DNA of 64,000 nucleotides from Synchiropus splendidus (Eukaryota > Chordata > Actinopteri > Syngnathiformes > Callionymidae), in the NCBI RefSeq assembly GCF_027744825.2, contig NC_071342.1:12791501-12855500 (forward strand). Direction: 5' to 3'. A program made the translations under genes and the position numbers. Under the pieces are notes generated by a model. It was not told where the DNA came from and did no database searches. It saw nothing but the letters and a program-made list of their open reading frames with translations. Of this stretch, positions 27,701 to 40,700 are shown piece by piece; positions within the stretch are counted from its first letter, which is position 1, and each line of letters starts with the position of its first letter.

Positions 27701-30700
27701 GTGTTTATATATGTTATGTTTGTTATTATTTTCCAGTACATCATCTGTCTTGCTCTGATGTAAACAGTAATAATAAAATATTAAAATGTGCCGCGATTGT
27801 GTTTGTAAGGTTTCCTTTCAATGTATAAGGGGAATTGCACCGCTTTATAAGTTATTGGCAGAGGTTGACAGGTAAGTGGCTTGGTGATGTGACGTCGCAG
27901 ACAGGACAACCGAATCGAGTGACATATAAACTCTTTTTCAATGTAAAAGTAATGAAAAACATATTTATATCAAGTCTGCCATGATTTTCCATCACGTGTA
28001 ATCGATTTTAAAACCATTTAAAACCATTTTAGATCGACATATATTCAGACGTTCTGAAGGCCAACCACAGATGTAGATGATCATAGGGATATGAATCGAT
28101 ATCGGATGTGTTTGAGGTTTCTTGCTGTTATACAGTCTATATCCAGACATATTCAGAAAAATGATGATGCAGAGGAAAAGTAATTGGAACGACAGAACGC
28201 ATGTTTGGGGAGAAGTCACTGTCTTTGGTATGCAAACGGTGACTTCCTCTCAAAGAAGTACCACATATAGCTAGCTCATTAAATTTTTACACACTGTGTG
28301 AAATGTTACTTCCAACTTTAACAAGTTGAAAGTGAAACTCCAGTTATTTAGCGAAGCTTTCATAGCCTCGGCCCAGGTGGACTTTGGTTGTACCAGGAGT
28401 GGTAATTACGGTACTGGACAGAAGCAAACCAGGCTGGGAAAACAGCGTGAATGGACGTCCATGACGGCGGACCTTCAACAACTGCCTATGTTTTACACAA
28501 ACAGGCATTTCATTTTGGACGACCACGAACCTATGACAGCAAATGAAGTCGAGTTTGTGCGCAGTACTTGTCAGTGTAGTTAAATATGGTCTGCTAATCT
28601 TGCTCCTCAACTGAAGAAATTCATTTGTTGGGCACCGATCATGGCGAATCGGGGCGAGAGACAGAGGAACACATGAAATGTACCACAGCCATCAACTAAT
28701 CTCAAGGATTTTTTTTTAGGTCTAAAGGGTTCATGAAGCTTCATGAAGCAGTATTTACGAAAACGATGTGAAGCTTCATGAAAATATTGTTGGTGTTCAA
28801 AGCCATATGACAACATCTTGCCACCACAACATTTCCTATCATCAGCTAGTGGCCAAATGAGTTTTGGATCAACGGCATGTCAGTCCAACTCAATGAGTCA
28901 TGGATTCCATTTACATGTAAGTGTTTTTAGAAGTCCAGAGACGGGCAGATAAATCAGGTGCAAAATAGTTGGACATTTCAAAGAGCTTTCTAGAGAGAGA
29001 TGAACATCTGATGTGCATGGCAAGATGGCTAAATTCAAATGTTCATCCTTACCTTGTCCTTTATTTCCTGCAAAAACAATCACATTGTCTTGAACTGCAG
29101 ACGCGTTGTTGGCGAGGATGAACTTTAACTTGAACTCGTAGAAGAGATTGAGACTTGGCAGGGAGGAATAGGCCATGAAGGACGTGTAACCAAACTCGTC
29201 AGTGCCGCTGAATCTGGCTCGAGTTATGTTGACAGCTGAAAAAAAAAAACAGGAACAAAATCACTGGCTGCAGGAGAAGAGGCTCAGAGTCGGTGCTCGC
29301 CAAAAGATGGCAGTGTTGCCACATAACAAAAACCAATGGAACGTAACCCCCCCACCCCCCTTCTTCAATGCTATTAGATGATGACCTGTTTTCAAATGCT
29401 ATAACCTCTTCAGTCCCATTCTATTTTCATTAATAGCTTTTTCTTTCCTTTCCTTCCCTTCCCTTTCTTTTGGGCCAGCCTCATATGGAATGTGTGTTGG
29501 CGTGTAAAATACTCATTCAGAAGCGGGATTCTTCAATAACCTCTCTTGTGTTCCGTCTCTTTATCTCCTTGATTTTACACCAGAGACTCAAAGTAAATTT
29601 CACAAATCACTCTCCAAACTAGACATGGCACTGTTTTTTTTTTTTTTTTACGACGCAGAGCAGTGGAGATTCCAATGACACGACCGCTTCACTGGAAACG
29701 ACGGTGCATCCTCGTCTGAAGCCCCAGGCGTTGGCTAAAAGGGGTTTAGAGCTCCCCTCTGTGACTACCCTCAGCTCTGTTTGGCTGATGAATTATTAAT
29801 ACAGCTGGGAATGTTCCTCCTATCATCTCTAATCTGGTAAAGCAGTCCTTACCTGTTTTTGATTTGTTTTTTTTTTAAATAAATTCTTCCTTCAAGTCTC
29901 ACTGCCCTTGCTGTTGCAGGAGTGTGTAAACACAATGTCAACATGCTGCCATTTTTGAGTCTTTCCTTCATTAAAATTTGCATGTCAATGTTAAATAAAA
30001 GTAACAACGCTTTTACTTTAACATCTATCAACAACTGCTTCTCCAGCTTCACCATAACTAAGTCCTGCATCACTGTCGTCCGGATATTTGAGCTAAACCG
30101 ACTCTGACCCGAGACAAAGTTAGTCGCATGATTTTAATTTTAAACAACCAGGTAGATTTTTTAGAAGAAAATAATCTTAAAGTCTTAGATTTTATTTCAA
30201 TGAAACTAATTTGAGGTTCCTCCAAAACCCTTTTGATTTTGAATCATCACAGTGGAATAATATGGAAATGAATAAAGAAAAACAAAGGCAAGTAACTGTC
30301 ACACAAATGACACCACGGCACATATATTTGTACTTTACTTATGTCAATGGCAAGCTAATGCATGTGTGCATCACAATTAAAATGATTTTTTTATTCACCA
30401 AAGTGCAAATAAAAACGGAAGAAGTATGAAAAAAGTTGCTTTTTCTTATTAAATTTAACACTGATGCTTTTGTCTGCTGTGATTTGCATTCCTGCTCCAG
30501 GGTAATTAAACAGGTGAACCGCATGGTTATGGTTCACCGGCACCAATAACAGCCCAGGGTCTGCCCCTGCATGCTACTGAAGCAGAGGACAGTATAGTGT
30601 CTGTATGTTTGGGGGCGTTTATAGTGTAAAAAATATACATTAAAAAAAGTCTTTCAACAGTGGAAATACGTTTCAAGAAAAGTAATTTTTGTTCCTTCTT

Positions 30701-31691
30701 GCTCAATATTATGAAAGAATCCATAGTATTTCTCCATTTTAATACCAGTGGAAGTGTGACTGCCATACTCCGGATGCTGGTTCACCAGTCTAAGTGTCTG
30801 TTTTTTCCCCTTCATTTTTCTCTGGAAAGAGCTTATGGATTCTGCCAGTGAGAAATACATGGGAATGCATTCAGCTATGAAATATAACGGCACACTGTCA
30901 AATGATATTACATAACATTTCCACTTTGCTAGGTATTTGTGTAACGTGCTGCAAATGAACAGAAGCAGTCAAAATCTGAATGAAAAGCACCTCCGAGTGT
31001 GCGACGACACACGCATGCACGCACACCCATAGGTTTGTATGGCGAGCTTTGTGAGGACCGCTCATTGGCATCATGCTTTCCCGAGCCTCTCAGCCTTAAC
31101 CTAACCATCCAAAACAAATGGCTCACCTTAACCAGGACTCTGAACCAAACAAACCTGACTATAATGACCAAGTGATTTTGAAGTCTTCATCCTCAAATTG
31201 AGGCGTTTGTTGTGTTCACATGCTGTTGACAAACCCTTGGAACAGCAAGGACAACACAAACAACGTGGATCGATATAACGTTCTTAGAGCTAGTTATTAA
31301 TTATCAAAATGATGCCGTTGAGATAATTAATTTCAATGTCAACATGGATCAAGCAGTGTCCCAACTTAAGAGTAATTTTTCGAGTCGCCTCTCAGCCATT
31401 TTTGGTTTCAGGATATGAGCTTAGCATCTTAGTGGCACAGCGAGCCCCAGTCTAGTGTCCTGTACATGGAATGAAATTAAACAGAAGGAACGGTGATACA
31501 GAAGCAACACACACTAGACATTGGAGCAAACTATTGCAGGCACTGTTATAGAAAATGTTTAATGTTTTTTTACTTAATGTTTACATTTAAGAACCTTTAT
31601 TTAAAATGAAAACATGAATATATATACTTTATTTTCTCATTTCTTTTTTTCAAATTCTAATATTCAGGAAAAATAAATTGTGAAATTCAAC

Positions 31692-31770
<79 letters not shown>

Positions 31771-34700
31771 TCTCAAAATTGTGAATTCCTGAATTCAAGC
31801 AAATATTTGTTGAAATAGAAAATGTTTTCAGCACTAAATTTGTTGTTGTTGTTGTTGTGTGGTTGGTCGTCAGAACCAGTATTCTAACCAAGGAATTCAG
31901 TTGGAGCACTGCAGATGTTGACACTTGGTCTTGACAATCATCTGTAGTCCGCCATACCTCCGTTGCACACACATTCATACATGAATGGCTCTATTAAGAT
32001 CTATCAACCACCACAGAAAAAGTGGCCCTCAATAACAACACTATTAACTTCAACAATGGCGCGACAATGGAACTCCATTAACTGCACATCTTCATTGATC
32101 CCTCTTTTCCAATGCCAACAAACAGGAGTGAATTCTGGGGGCAATATTGTACAGCACAATGAATAACCTAACAACAGGGTAATTATCATTTATGGCACAT
32201 GTTTGATCACCTTTATTATTACGCTGCATTCCAACAGGCTGCACAGTGAACATGTGATAAACTATGAATAGATCCCAAAGCAGCAAGACATGGTGCTGTT
32301 TGTGCTATTACCTTTGTATTATTCACACATGCTGCTGACTTCTGACTGTTCTCAGTGTTGATTCTTCACTCCAGCAGGAAGTCAGAAGCGTACGGAAGCA
32401 CGGGGGAACTGGTGAATCTAGGTAGGCCATTAATAATTCTCAGTGAAGTGATGTTGGATTTCCATGAAACCATGCATCTGCTGCTGAATAATTCAGCGTG
32501 CGATTATATAATATCAAGTTGAATCAAGGTGATATAATGACTTAAACGCTTTCCTACGTGCACTTTCATGGCTGTGGTCTGAGGGCGAGGAAGAGCACAA
32601 GAAAGGACCCAGGAGGGCTGAAGACTGTGGGGCTGATCACTTGCGACTTTGATCATATCTGATGTTATCAGGATTAAATTCCAAATGTCAGCTGCAGAGT
32701 TTGAGGAAGGTTAGATTGCTCTGTTCGGCATGTGGGAGTCTGTCAGACGCTGTGGTACAGCTCAGCCACTTCATATGCCAAGCACCCTGCTGCTGCTTCA
32801 GCCTGGATCGTCAAGTAAAAACTGTCTTCTTTTTCCGTCCACAGAACTGCATCCTGTGATGCTTCTTCTGCATCAAGTTTGAATTCAGAGAGTGCAGAGC
32901 TGTATGTAGGACATCAGGTATTGAAAAGCATGGAAGACAGCATATAGGAGGAGAAATATCAGCTCTCACAAGACGATTCAGCAAATCTAAAAGAAAAAAA
33001 AAACTTTAATGTTGTGTTTTAATGGAAAAATCTTGTCTCAGTCTCCCCCCGTTGTATTTCAATGTGTTCATAGAATATCTTTCAAGTCATCGGCCTTCCT
33101 GATTTTTAGCTGCAGATAAAAGTCAAGCTTCCATTTAAATTCTTTTACACCTATGTTCAGCTACACTGTTGGTCATAGCTGAGCTGAATTTTAATTAAAT
33201 CCTGAGTTGGTATCAAGAATGCACTGCTAATTCGCTGGTTCTTTGTAAAAATATTTGAGCCAAAGCTTATTAATATCAACTTGCAGTAGGCTAAGCTGTA
33301 TGGGGCGCAGATACAACTTAGCTTACATTTATATTTAATATTTAGATTTTGATTTTACATGTAGATTTTTTTTAATATATATATTTATTAGTTTTTTCAC
33401 AATTGCAAATGACAAACAAAGACAAAAAAAATAAACAACCAATACATATTTACCCACCCACCCCCCACCCTCAACACCAACTTACTCTCAGTGTACAAAA
33501 TCTACTTTCAGTGTACAAAATCCAGTCACATACAGTCACGATCACAGCAAAGAAAACAACGGTTTCTCTTGCAGAAATTGCATAAAAGATGTCCAGATAT
33601 CATAGAAGACATGCACTTTCCTTTTTGATAAATAGGTCAGTTTTTCGAGAGCCAGATTGCTGGACATTTCCCTGATCCATTGACCAACTGTAGGAGCTGA
33701 AACATTTTTCCAATTGAATGCAACAACATGTTTGGCCTGTAGCAAACAGAAAACTATCAACTTTTTCTTATGTGCATTAATAGAAAGATTTATAGGAAAC
33801 TTGTGTAGAATAGCCAATTGAGGATCCAAAGGAATCTTTTTACATGTAGTTTTAACACAAAGATGAAACAATTGGATGTAACATTAAAGTTTAGTATCTC
33901 AAAAGTAACAAATATTTGCTAAATCTGTGAAAATATTGCCAGATTTCTGCTGAATCAGGAAAAAAAAACGTGTGTCTTCATTTTTACATTCAGCACCACA
34001 TAAAGCTGAGCCTTGACGTTGCACAAGGTTCAGTGTCAGGCCTGACTTTATCTTCCTTCAAAATCATTTTCAGATTTCCACCCCTTGATGCCAGATTATT
34101 TTTGATACATGACTGTGTGCTTACATTGGTTGCTTTGAAGTTGCCAAAAGTTCATAGCAGTGACAGGTTGATGAGAGTTCATGAACCTAATTTTAAGAGC
34201 TCAGTAGGTGGCGCTCATGGTTGAATAATATGAGGTTACATTGAAATAGTTGTCCAAAGCCAAAGCTTATACAGCAGACGTCGTCATCCAGTGGCCTCTG
34301 AAGATTAGAGCACTGTTTCATGAAACCTTGTCAACCCTTCAATACTGTGTCGTGAAACCTCATGGCTTAGATGCCTTGGTTTAGTCTCCTTGGTATTGAT
34401 GGGCTGATGAGGTATCATGAAACAGTGTCCTAATTTTGAGGCCACTAGATGGCACTGTTGTTTTTGAAATGATGCAAGGTTTCATTGACTTAAGTTGTTC
34501 AAAGCCAAAGATTATACAACAGGCAGTGCCATCCGGTGGAAATCAGGACACTGTTTCATGAAACCTCACCAACCCATCAATAGTAATCGTGTAGCATGTC
34601 ACATGTCTCTATGCACTTTTGAAGGAGAGGCACATAGGTCTGACTCCAACCCTCTATTGAGCAGTGATGTCAGACTCACCTACACAAGGCATCCAACATT

Positions 34701-37700
34701 TTTAGAGCAAGTCCTGGGCCGAACAAAATGTCTTTAACTGGCACAATAGACTCAACAGTAAGTCTTTTATTTAATGGACGCTACACGTGTAATAAAGCAT
34801 CTCAGGGGTACAGACCCAAGACAACTCTGCTTTTTCTTCTGGAAGCATAAAGGAATAAATAATTCCACTGTACATTGTGTGGGCAAAGAAAATAAAAGGC
34901 ACACTATAAATCTGTTTTTCCATCATGTGCTGAACTCAACTTCAACATGACTTGGAGGTGACCTTGTTTCTAGTAAATTCATCGTTAAGTTAATTTCAAA
35001 GCTGCCTATAACAGAATTTTAACACATGTCCATATATGCAGCATTTTAATGTCTTTAGTATTAAAAATGTCTTCAGCAACGGCCTTCTTATGGCCTTTGC
35101 TAGCAAGATGGAGCCAAACAGTTTTTCTGCTCTTGGTTGTTAGGTCTACAGAACGCTGTTCCTCTGGTCAAGCTTTTCCAACGCACGGCCTTGATCCCCA
35201 TTTATCGGCCCAGCGCAATACTTTGCACCACAGGACCGTTGTACAATGTTAAGTTTGGTCAAGAAAATTTGATGCACCAAACCGCTTTAAGCGGCTGCTT
35301 CAATATTTTGTGGCATGTATGACTCATGGAGACTCTGTCCCAATGGCCTCAGCACAGATGGCTTTCAGGCACCTCTCCTATGGAGCATGAGACCCTTTTA
35401 GAGGCAGGATCTTCACAGCAGGTTTTTTGCACCATCATATTCGGACCAGAATTTTCATTTTTGCTAACCTTTCCTTGTCAGTAAATTGAGGAGATCTAAA
35501 CATCAAAGTATCGATGATGATGATGATCCACCACGTCGGAAAAAGAGTCATACTCGAAGTTATGCTGTCGACCAGACGGAATTTAGAACTGACTTCAGTG
35601 GAGTCAAATTTATCTTTTCTACAAACAAAATTCATTGGTGAATACACAATGGACCAATCTCCAGATACTTGTGGTGTTCTCATGTTCATCATGAAAACGT
35701 ACCAACAGCAACTTCTCATGTAGTTGTAATGTGAAAAACAATTTGCCTTGACACAATAAGGTCATCAGCATGTTAAGAGCCACACAGCCTCATCGTTCTG
35801 CATTTAGATAATCTGAAAACTGCGGATTTAATTTCCAGATTTATTCCACTATATTACACAGCCACGCAATCAGTACCATCTCATGAGCAAGTTCCCACCA
35901 CGCACATCACATGACAGCAGATTAGCACTGATATATTTAGCCAATTGACTTATGGTACTTCATTGCTCTTGTTTTATTTCATTTTGCAGTCGAATGTTGC
36001 GTTTGTCTCGACCCCAACAATAGTAACAGGGTTTTCATTTTGCCAACATCAATATGACTGATGCATATTTCTGTTTTCAGTTCTTTTTGCCTGTGGAAAA
36101 AAAAATGGATCTGCTTCATCTGGTGATGTGAAATTGACCAGATATTTTAGTCCATTTCAAACGTGCAATGACAGGAATCTATCGCACAATTCAGTAAATG
36201 TAACTGGGATTTTTTTCCCCTAAGAAGCTAGTCCAGGTGACACTAATCCAGTGTGAACAGTAAACAGGATTAGAATGTCTCCCTTGCCAAATTTTGTATT
36301 TGTGGACCTTGGCTTAGAAATGTAAAACCAAACTTTGACATAAGGTTTCTTCCCACGGTCCAATTTATGCCCTTATTTAAAAAAAAAAAAAAAGAAAATG
36401 AAACAAGCTGGTGTATCAGGAAGCAGTGCAGCATGCACACAAACTAGTGTCAGAGTGGATTGAGCCCTCCTGCTTGTGGTAGTTTGTTATGTTAGTGTAG
36501 TAGGTGTTCAATAGGTTACCACAGCCGCTAACCTCTTCGTTCCTTACTGTTAATGGTTCATAGAACATGCTGTACATGCTCATATAGTCTTTGTGGGAAT
36601 TTGTTCAGCGCCATGGCTGGAAAAAAAATTGATCCACATGGCATTAAGGACTTTAAGTTGAGGAATTATAAAAGCATCTTTCAAATACCAGTGTTGCAAA
36701 GTCAAAGTTGTGAACTAAAAATGTCCTCAAAGAATGCTAGCATAACAGCAATCTGCAAAAGCTTATGTGGACAGTTATTCCTCAGAAGGTGTTAATGTTA
36801 TTATTATTATTATTGTTTAGATCTAGTCGAAACTTAGAATTTAATGAAGAGCAAAAGTAAGTCGCCATGTGGAAGATATTATCATTATTATTATTGTTAT
36901 TATATTTTTGTGTGCTTCAACAAGTGCGTGCGTGCGTGCGTGCGAGTTCTTACTCTGGTCACATAGTAGACCCTGTCTTCCATAAGGACAGAGACACACG
37001 GCTTCCAGGGGAGACTTTGGCATGCACGTAGCTCCATGACCGCAGGGGTTGCGCTCGCATGAGCTGAACTGGCAGAGGCGGCCTGTGTAGAGCGGGGGGC
37101 ACTCACAGAACCAGTCCTCATCATCGCTAGAGTGGAGACACAGAGAAAGACACTTTTAGGTCAGAGGTGAAAACAGACCGTGACACTGATGTAATATGTG
37201 CGGTGTGTGAATATGTGCTGAAACACAAGTCACAGTGTGACACAGGCAGTGTGTCACAGCACCACAACTTTCTCTTCAACTCATCAAGCAAGCATTTGAC
37301 TAACAGTTTATTTACAGTTCTCAAAAGATAAATATATGAGACTGATAGTAGAAAATAGGATATAAACATACTTTCAAACAATATCAGACAAAACTGGTGA
37401 CATAACACTTCATTTTCCACCATTTATCTGAGGTTGGGTTGGCAGCAGCTGGAACAAAGAAGTCCAGACAATGCTCTCCTCCTCCAGGTTTTGTGGGGGA
37501 ATACCATGGTGATTCATACCACCCCATAAGCCGACATGTCGTGGGTTTGCCCCGGGGCTTCTCCCCAGCAGACGTAGCCGGAGTACCTCAAGATCGTCGA
37601 CATGCTGGGTGAAATTGTGTTTTGTTTTTGAATGCAACTTGACAAATGAAATCTGAAAAAATTTTTTTTGAAATGAGCAGCATTAAACAGATGATAAATT

Positions 37701-40700
37701 GTGCATCCCATAACCTGCAACTGCTGCTTATGGAAGTGTGGCGCCGCCTCGCTTGGCATGAACTTGAGCATGTGAAAATATAATCCTTTTAATGGCCTTT
37801 CATGAAGCAGTACAAGTACTTTAGGAGGTAAAATTGATGTGGGAAGCAGTGTGGTTTCACATCTATAAATAAAAAATGTGTTATGAGCATGTGGTCCAGG
37901 ATATATTGAAAAGCCAGAGTCTTGAAATAAAATATTAAAATTTCTGTCACCGGACCCTAAGATTGTTAGAAAGAACCGGCAAGAGTCGGCACAGTTGTGT
38001 TAGGCTGTTGATTTATGTAACTCATCGTATCATGGCAGAAGAGAAATATTAACACACATTTGATGCTGACTTCACCGGTGTTCTTCGCGTGCTCCCGCTG
38101 CTTGCTGAATCATTCGCTGGTAATGAGAAAACCTCATTTTTGGCTTCAGGCTGATGATTTGCGTTTTACAAACATGTCAGAGAACATGATGTTTTCATAA
38201 ACTTCATTGCATCATCACATGCATCATGCTGGGTTTACAATACAAAAAAAAGGTATCGTTGTGTTATATGAAATCTACATATATATTGCCATTTATTCTC
38301 AGAATATGAAAAATATACATGATATATATGATATTATATTCACTGTTGCTCCAGTTGAAGATATATTTTCACCAGTAGAAACACATGACACCACAGGCTT
38401 CCCGCCTCTCACGTGATCATATCATTGTCCATGGAGAGCTTGTCGAATGATGAAATCATAACCACCTCGACTGCGCTTGTTTTAAAATAGACAAAACACA
38501 AAGAAGAATTGAAAGTATTCTCAGGGCCAAAAATGTAATTAGATTCTAGGATGAAGGTTGAAATATATCGCGGTGATTCTCACAGCTTCAACATAAAGCA
38601 CAGTCTAGGACACAACATGCTTTAGTTTATTACTATAAGTAAGACTTGAAAGCAGTAGTGAGGACCACTTGGGTCTAACAAGAAACAACCTGGACAAGTC
38701 GCCAGTCCATTGCAAGCCACATGAAGACGGAAACATGCTCACACCTATGCCACCTGAAACCCAAGGAAGCATGGCAAGATTTCAAACTCCACACCAGAAT
38801 GGTTCACACATTCACACCAGATCTACAAGACCTGTAGAGCCACAGTCGAGGTGATGCTGAGATGTCCATACTTTGGGACTAAACATTGCCAAGCACAGGA
38901 AATGAAAATCTTCAAGGGGAGCAGGGGGTGGAAGGAATGGAGTTACCTTCAAAGGCAAGTGTCAGTTTTCACTGAGACGACTCCACTAAACAGATGAATG
39001 GAACCCAAATGCAAGACCCAAACACAGATGGTCAAACCAGAAGATCAACCCCACAGGAAAATGTGCTCAAGAGAAAGGGCGGTTTTCGAAAATATTAGAT
39101 CACACAGTGAAGAAAGAATTAGAAAAAAACACATCATTGCATTTTTTTTAAATATATAGAAATTGGTTATTATTAATAAGCAAATACAAAATAGGGACAT
39201 TATAAAGACTAGGGGAAAAAAAACCCAAAATGATTATTAGAAAGCGAAATCAAAAACATGATTGGCAATGGAAGATTTCCAACAAAAATCAATGAATATC
39301 AAAGAAATAAAATGTCAAGACCACTTGGTGAAAAAAAGCACAATACAAAAAAGTATTTAATGTAAAAAAAAAAAATCCAAAATGCTAAAATTAACAAGGG
39401 CAATAACATGAAACTACCTAAAACGGTGAACAAATATATTAAAATAATAACATCAAAATGTATCACTCGCAATTTGACCCTGGATTATGGGCTGAATGTG
39501 GCTGCCAGGGTGGCTTTTGCTCAGTGGTTCAACAGGACTCGATAAGCAGTCCAAACCAAGTACAACTTCCCAAGCAGATGACCGGTTCATAAACAGGAGT
39601 CAAATTCAGGCATGCAGGCGAAGGGATACTGAACGAATGGGATGGCAACTAAACTAATGTTGGCTTAGGGAAAAGTGTGAAACAGGTGTGTCGACTTGAG
39701 CTGGAGCTACAGTCTGGAGAGAAGAAAGACAGATTGAAAGCCTAACAACGTTGCTTGGCTGAAGAGAAAGTGAACAAATGAACATTTTAAGCTTTATGAC
39801 AACCAGCTGTTTAACAGAAAAATGTCAGTGAGTTTTAACAAGGGCTCCATTAACATAGTAGAAATTGTGCTCCGTCTTCCATCGGGTCTAAAGATGCTTC
39901 CAATAAAAACAGTGGGATAAAACACAGCCACAAAGCTATCAGCATAGTGATGGTCATCATTTGTATACAAACTAAACAGCAAGTGGCATTGCATGCTTTT
40001 CTTCTGTAAACAGATTTGTTTGAAGAGCAAGTTTGACAACACGACTTTTAATTGGACTAATCAGAAATTTGATATTTGGGGCGACAGAAGGTCATTTTCA
40101 TTTGCTGGTGGCCATGATTTTAATTCTGAAATTGCAGAAATGTTTGCGGAATAATTTGTCTGTGTTGATTCCAAAGGCTGCTACTGTCGACCGCCGTGGC
40201 TCTCGGCTCATGCCATTCAAAGACAGAACCCAGAGTGTGAATTATTAAGGGAGAATACATTTTTAATACAATGACTACCAGATAATGTGTTTAATAATTG
40301 ACCAGGCTGCTTACAATATCACTGTCAGCCGGAACAATACGCTGTGTGGCCAGCGGTGTTTCTCTAATTTCGCTCACTTGTAAATAATGTACACAACAAT
40401 TCCAACTCCGACTGTTTGTTTTATGCACGCTTACAGTCAGGGATGAGCCACTGCTGGAGGAGGATCTAGGCCACATAATCTTCTGTTGAAACAAAGAGGA
40501 AATCTACGAGGAACAACACTACTATCTTCAGCCATCCTTTAGCAGCCAAGCTAGTTTCCAACAGAAGGTCCCCAACAAGTTCCAGAGTCAGTGTACAGAT
40601 ATAACCTCTCGCTCACTGGTGTCGTAATCTGCATTACTTTTCCTGGATATTAAAATTGATTTTTTTCTCTATTCATTTATTGTGTTGCGCTTATCTGGGG

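Larger units (their letters stand above)
25051..29052 (-). other. eys intron with hAT MITE
   Basis: 4.0 kb. Holds the MITE at 26018-26436 and a palindromic repeat near 28731; the rest shows no gene or RNA I can recognise. Confidence 0.7.
29236..36953 (-). other. eys intron (7.7 kb) rich in repeats
   Basis: Holds a (TA)n tract at 31695-31767, an L1-type LINE fragment near 33360-33880 and a fold-back repeat at 34278-34583. Other parts show nothing identifiable. Confidence 0.7.

Noticed and set aside
35435..35719. 94-codon minus-strand frame considered as a transposase piece
   Set aside because: The resemblance was too vague to name a family.
17595..37126. Perlecan, agrin, pikachurin or crumbs as the identity of the LamG/EGF gene
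   Set aside because: At least four LamG units alternate with EGF pairs and no membrane segment or FN3 domain is present; those families have three LamG units or different ends. EYS fits best, though no alignment could be run.
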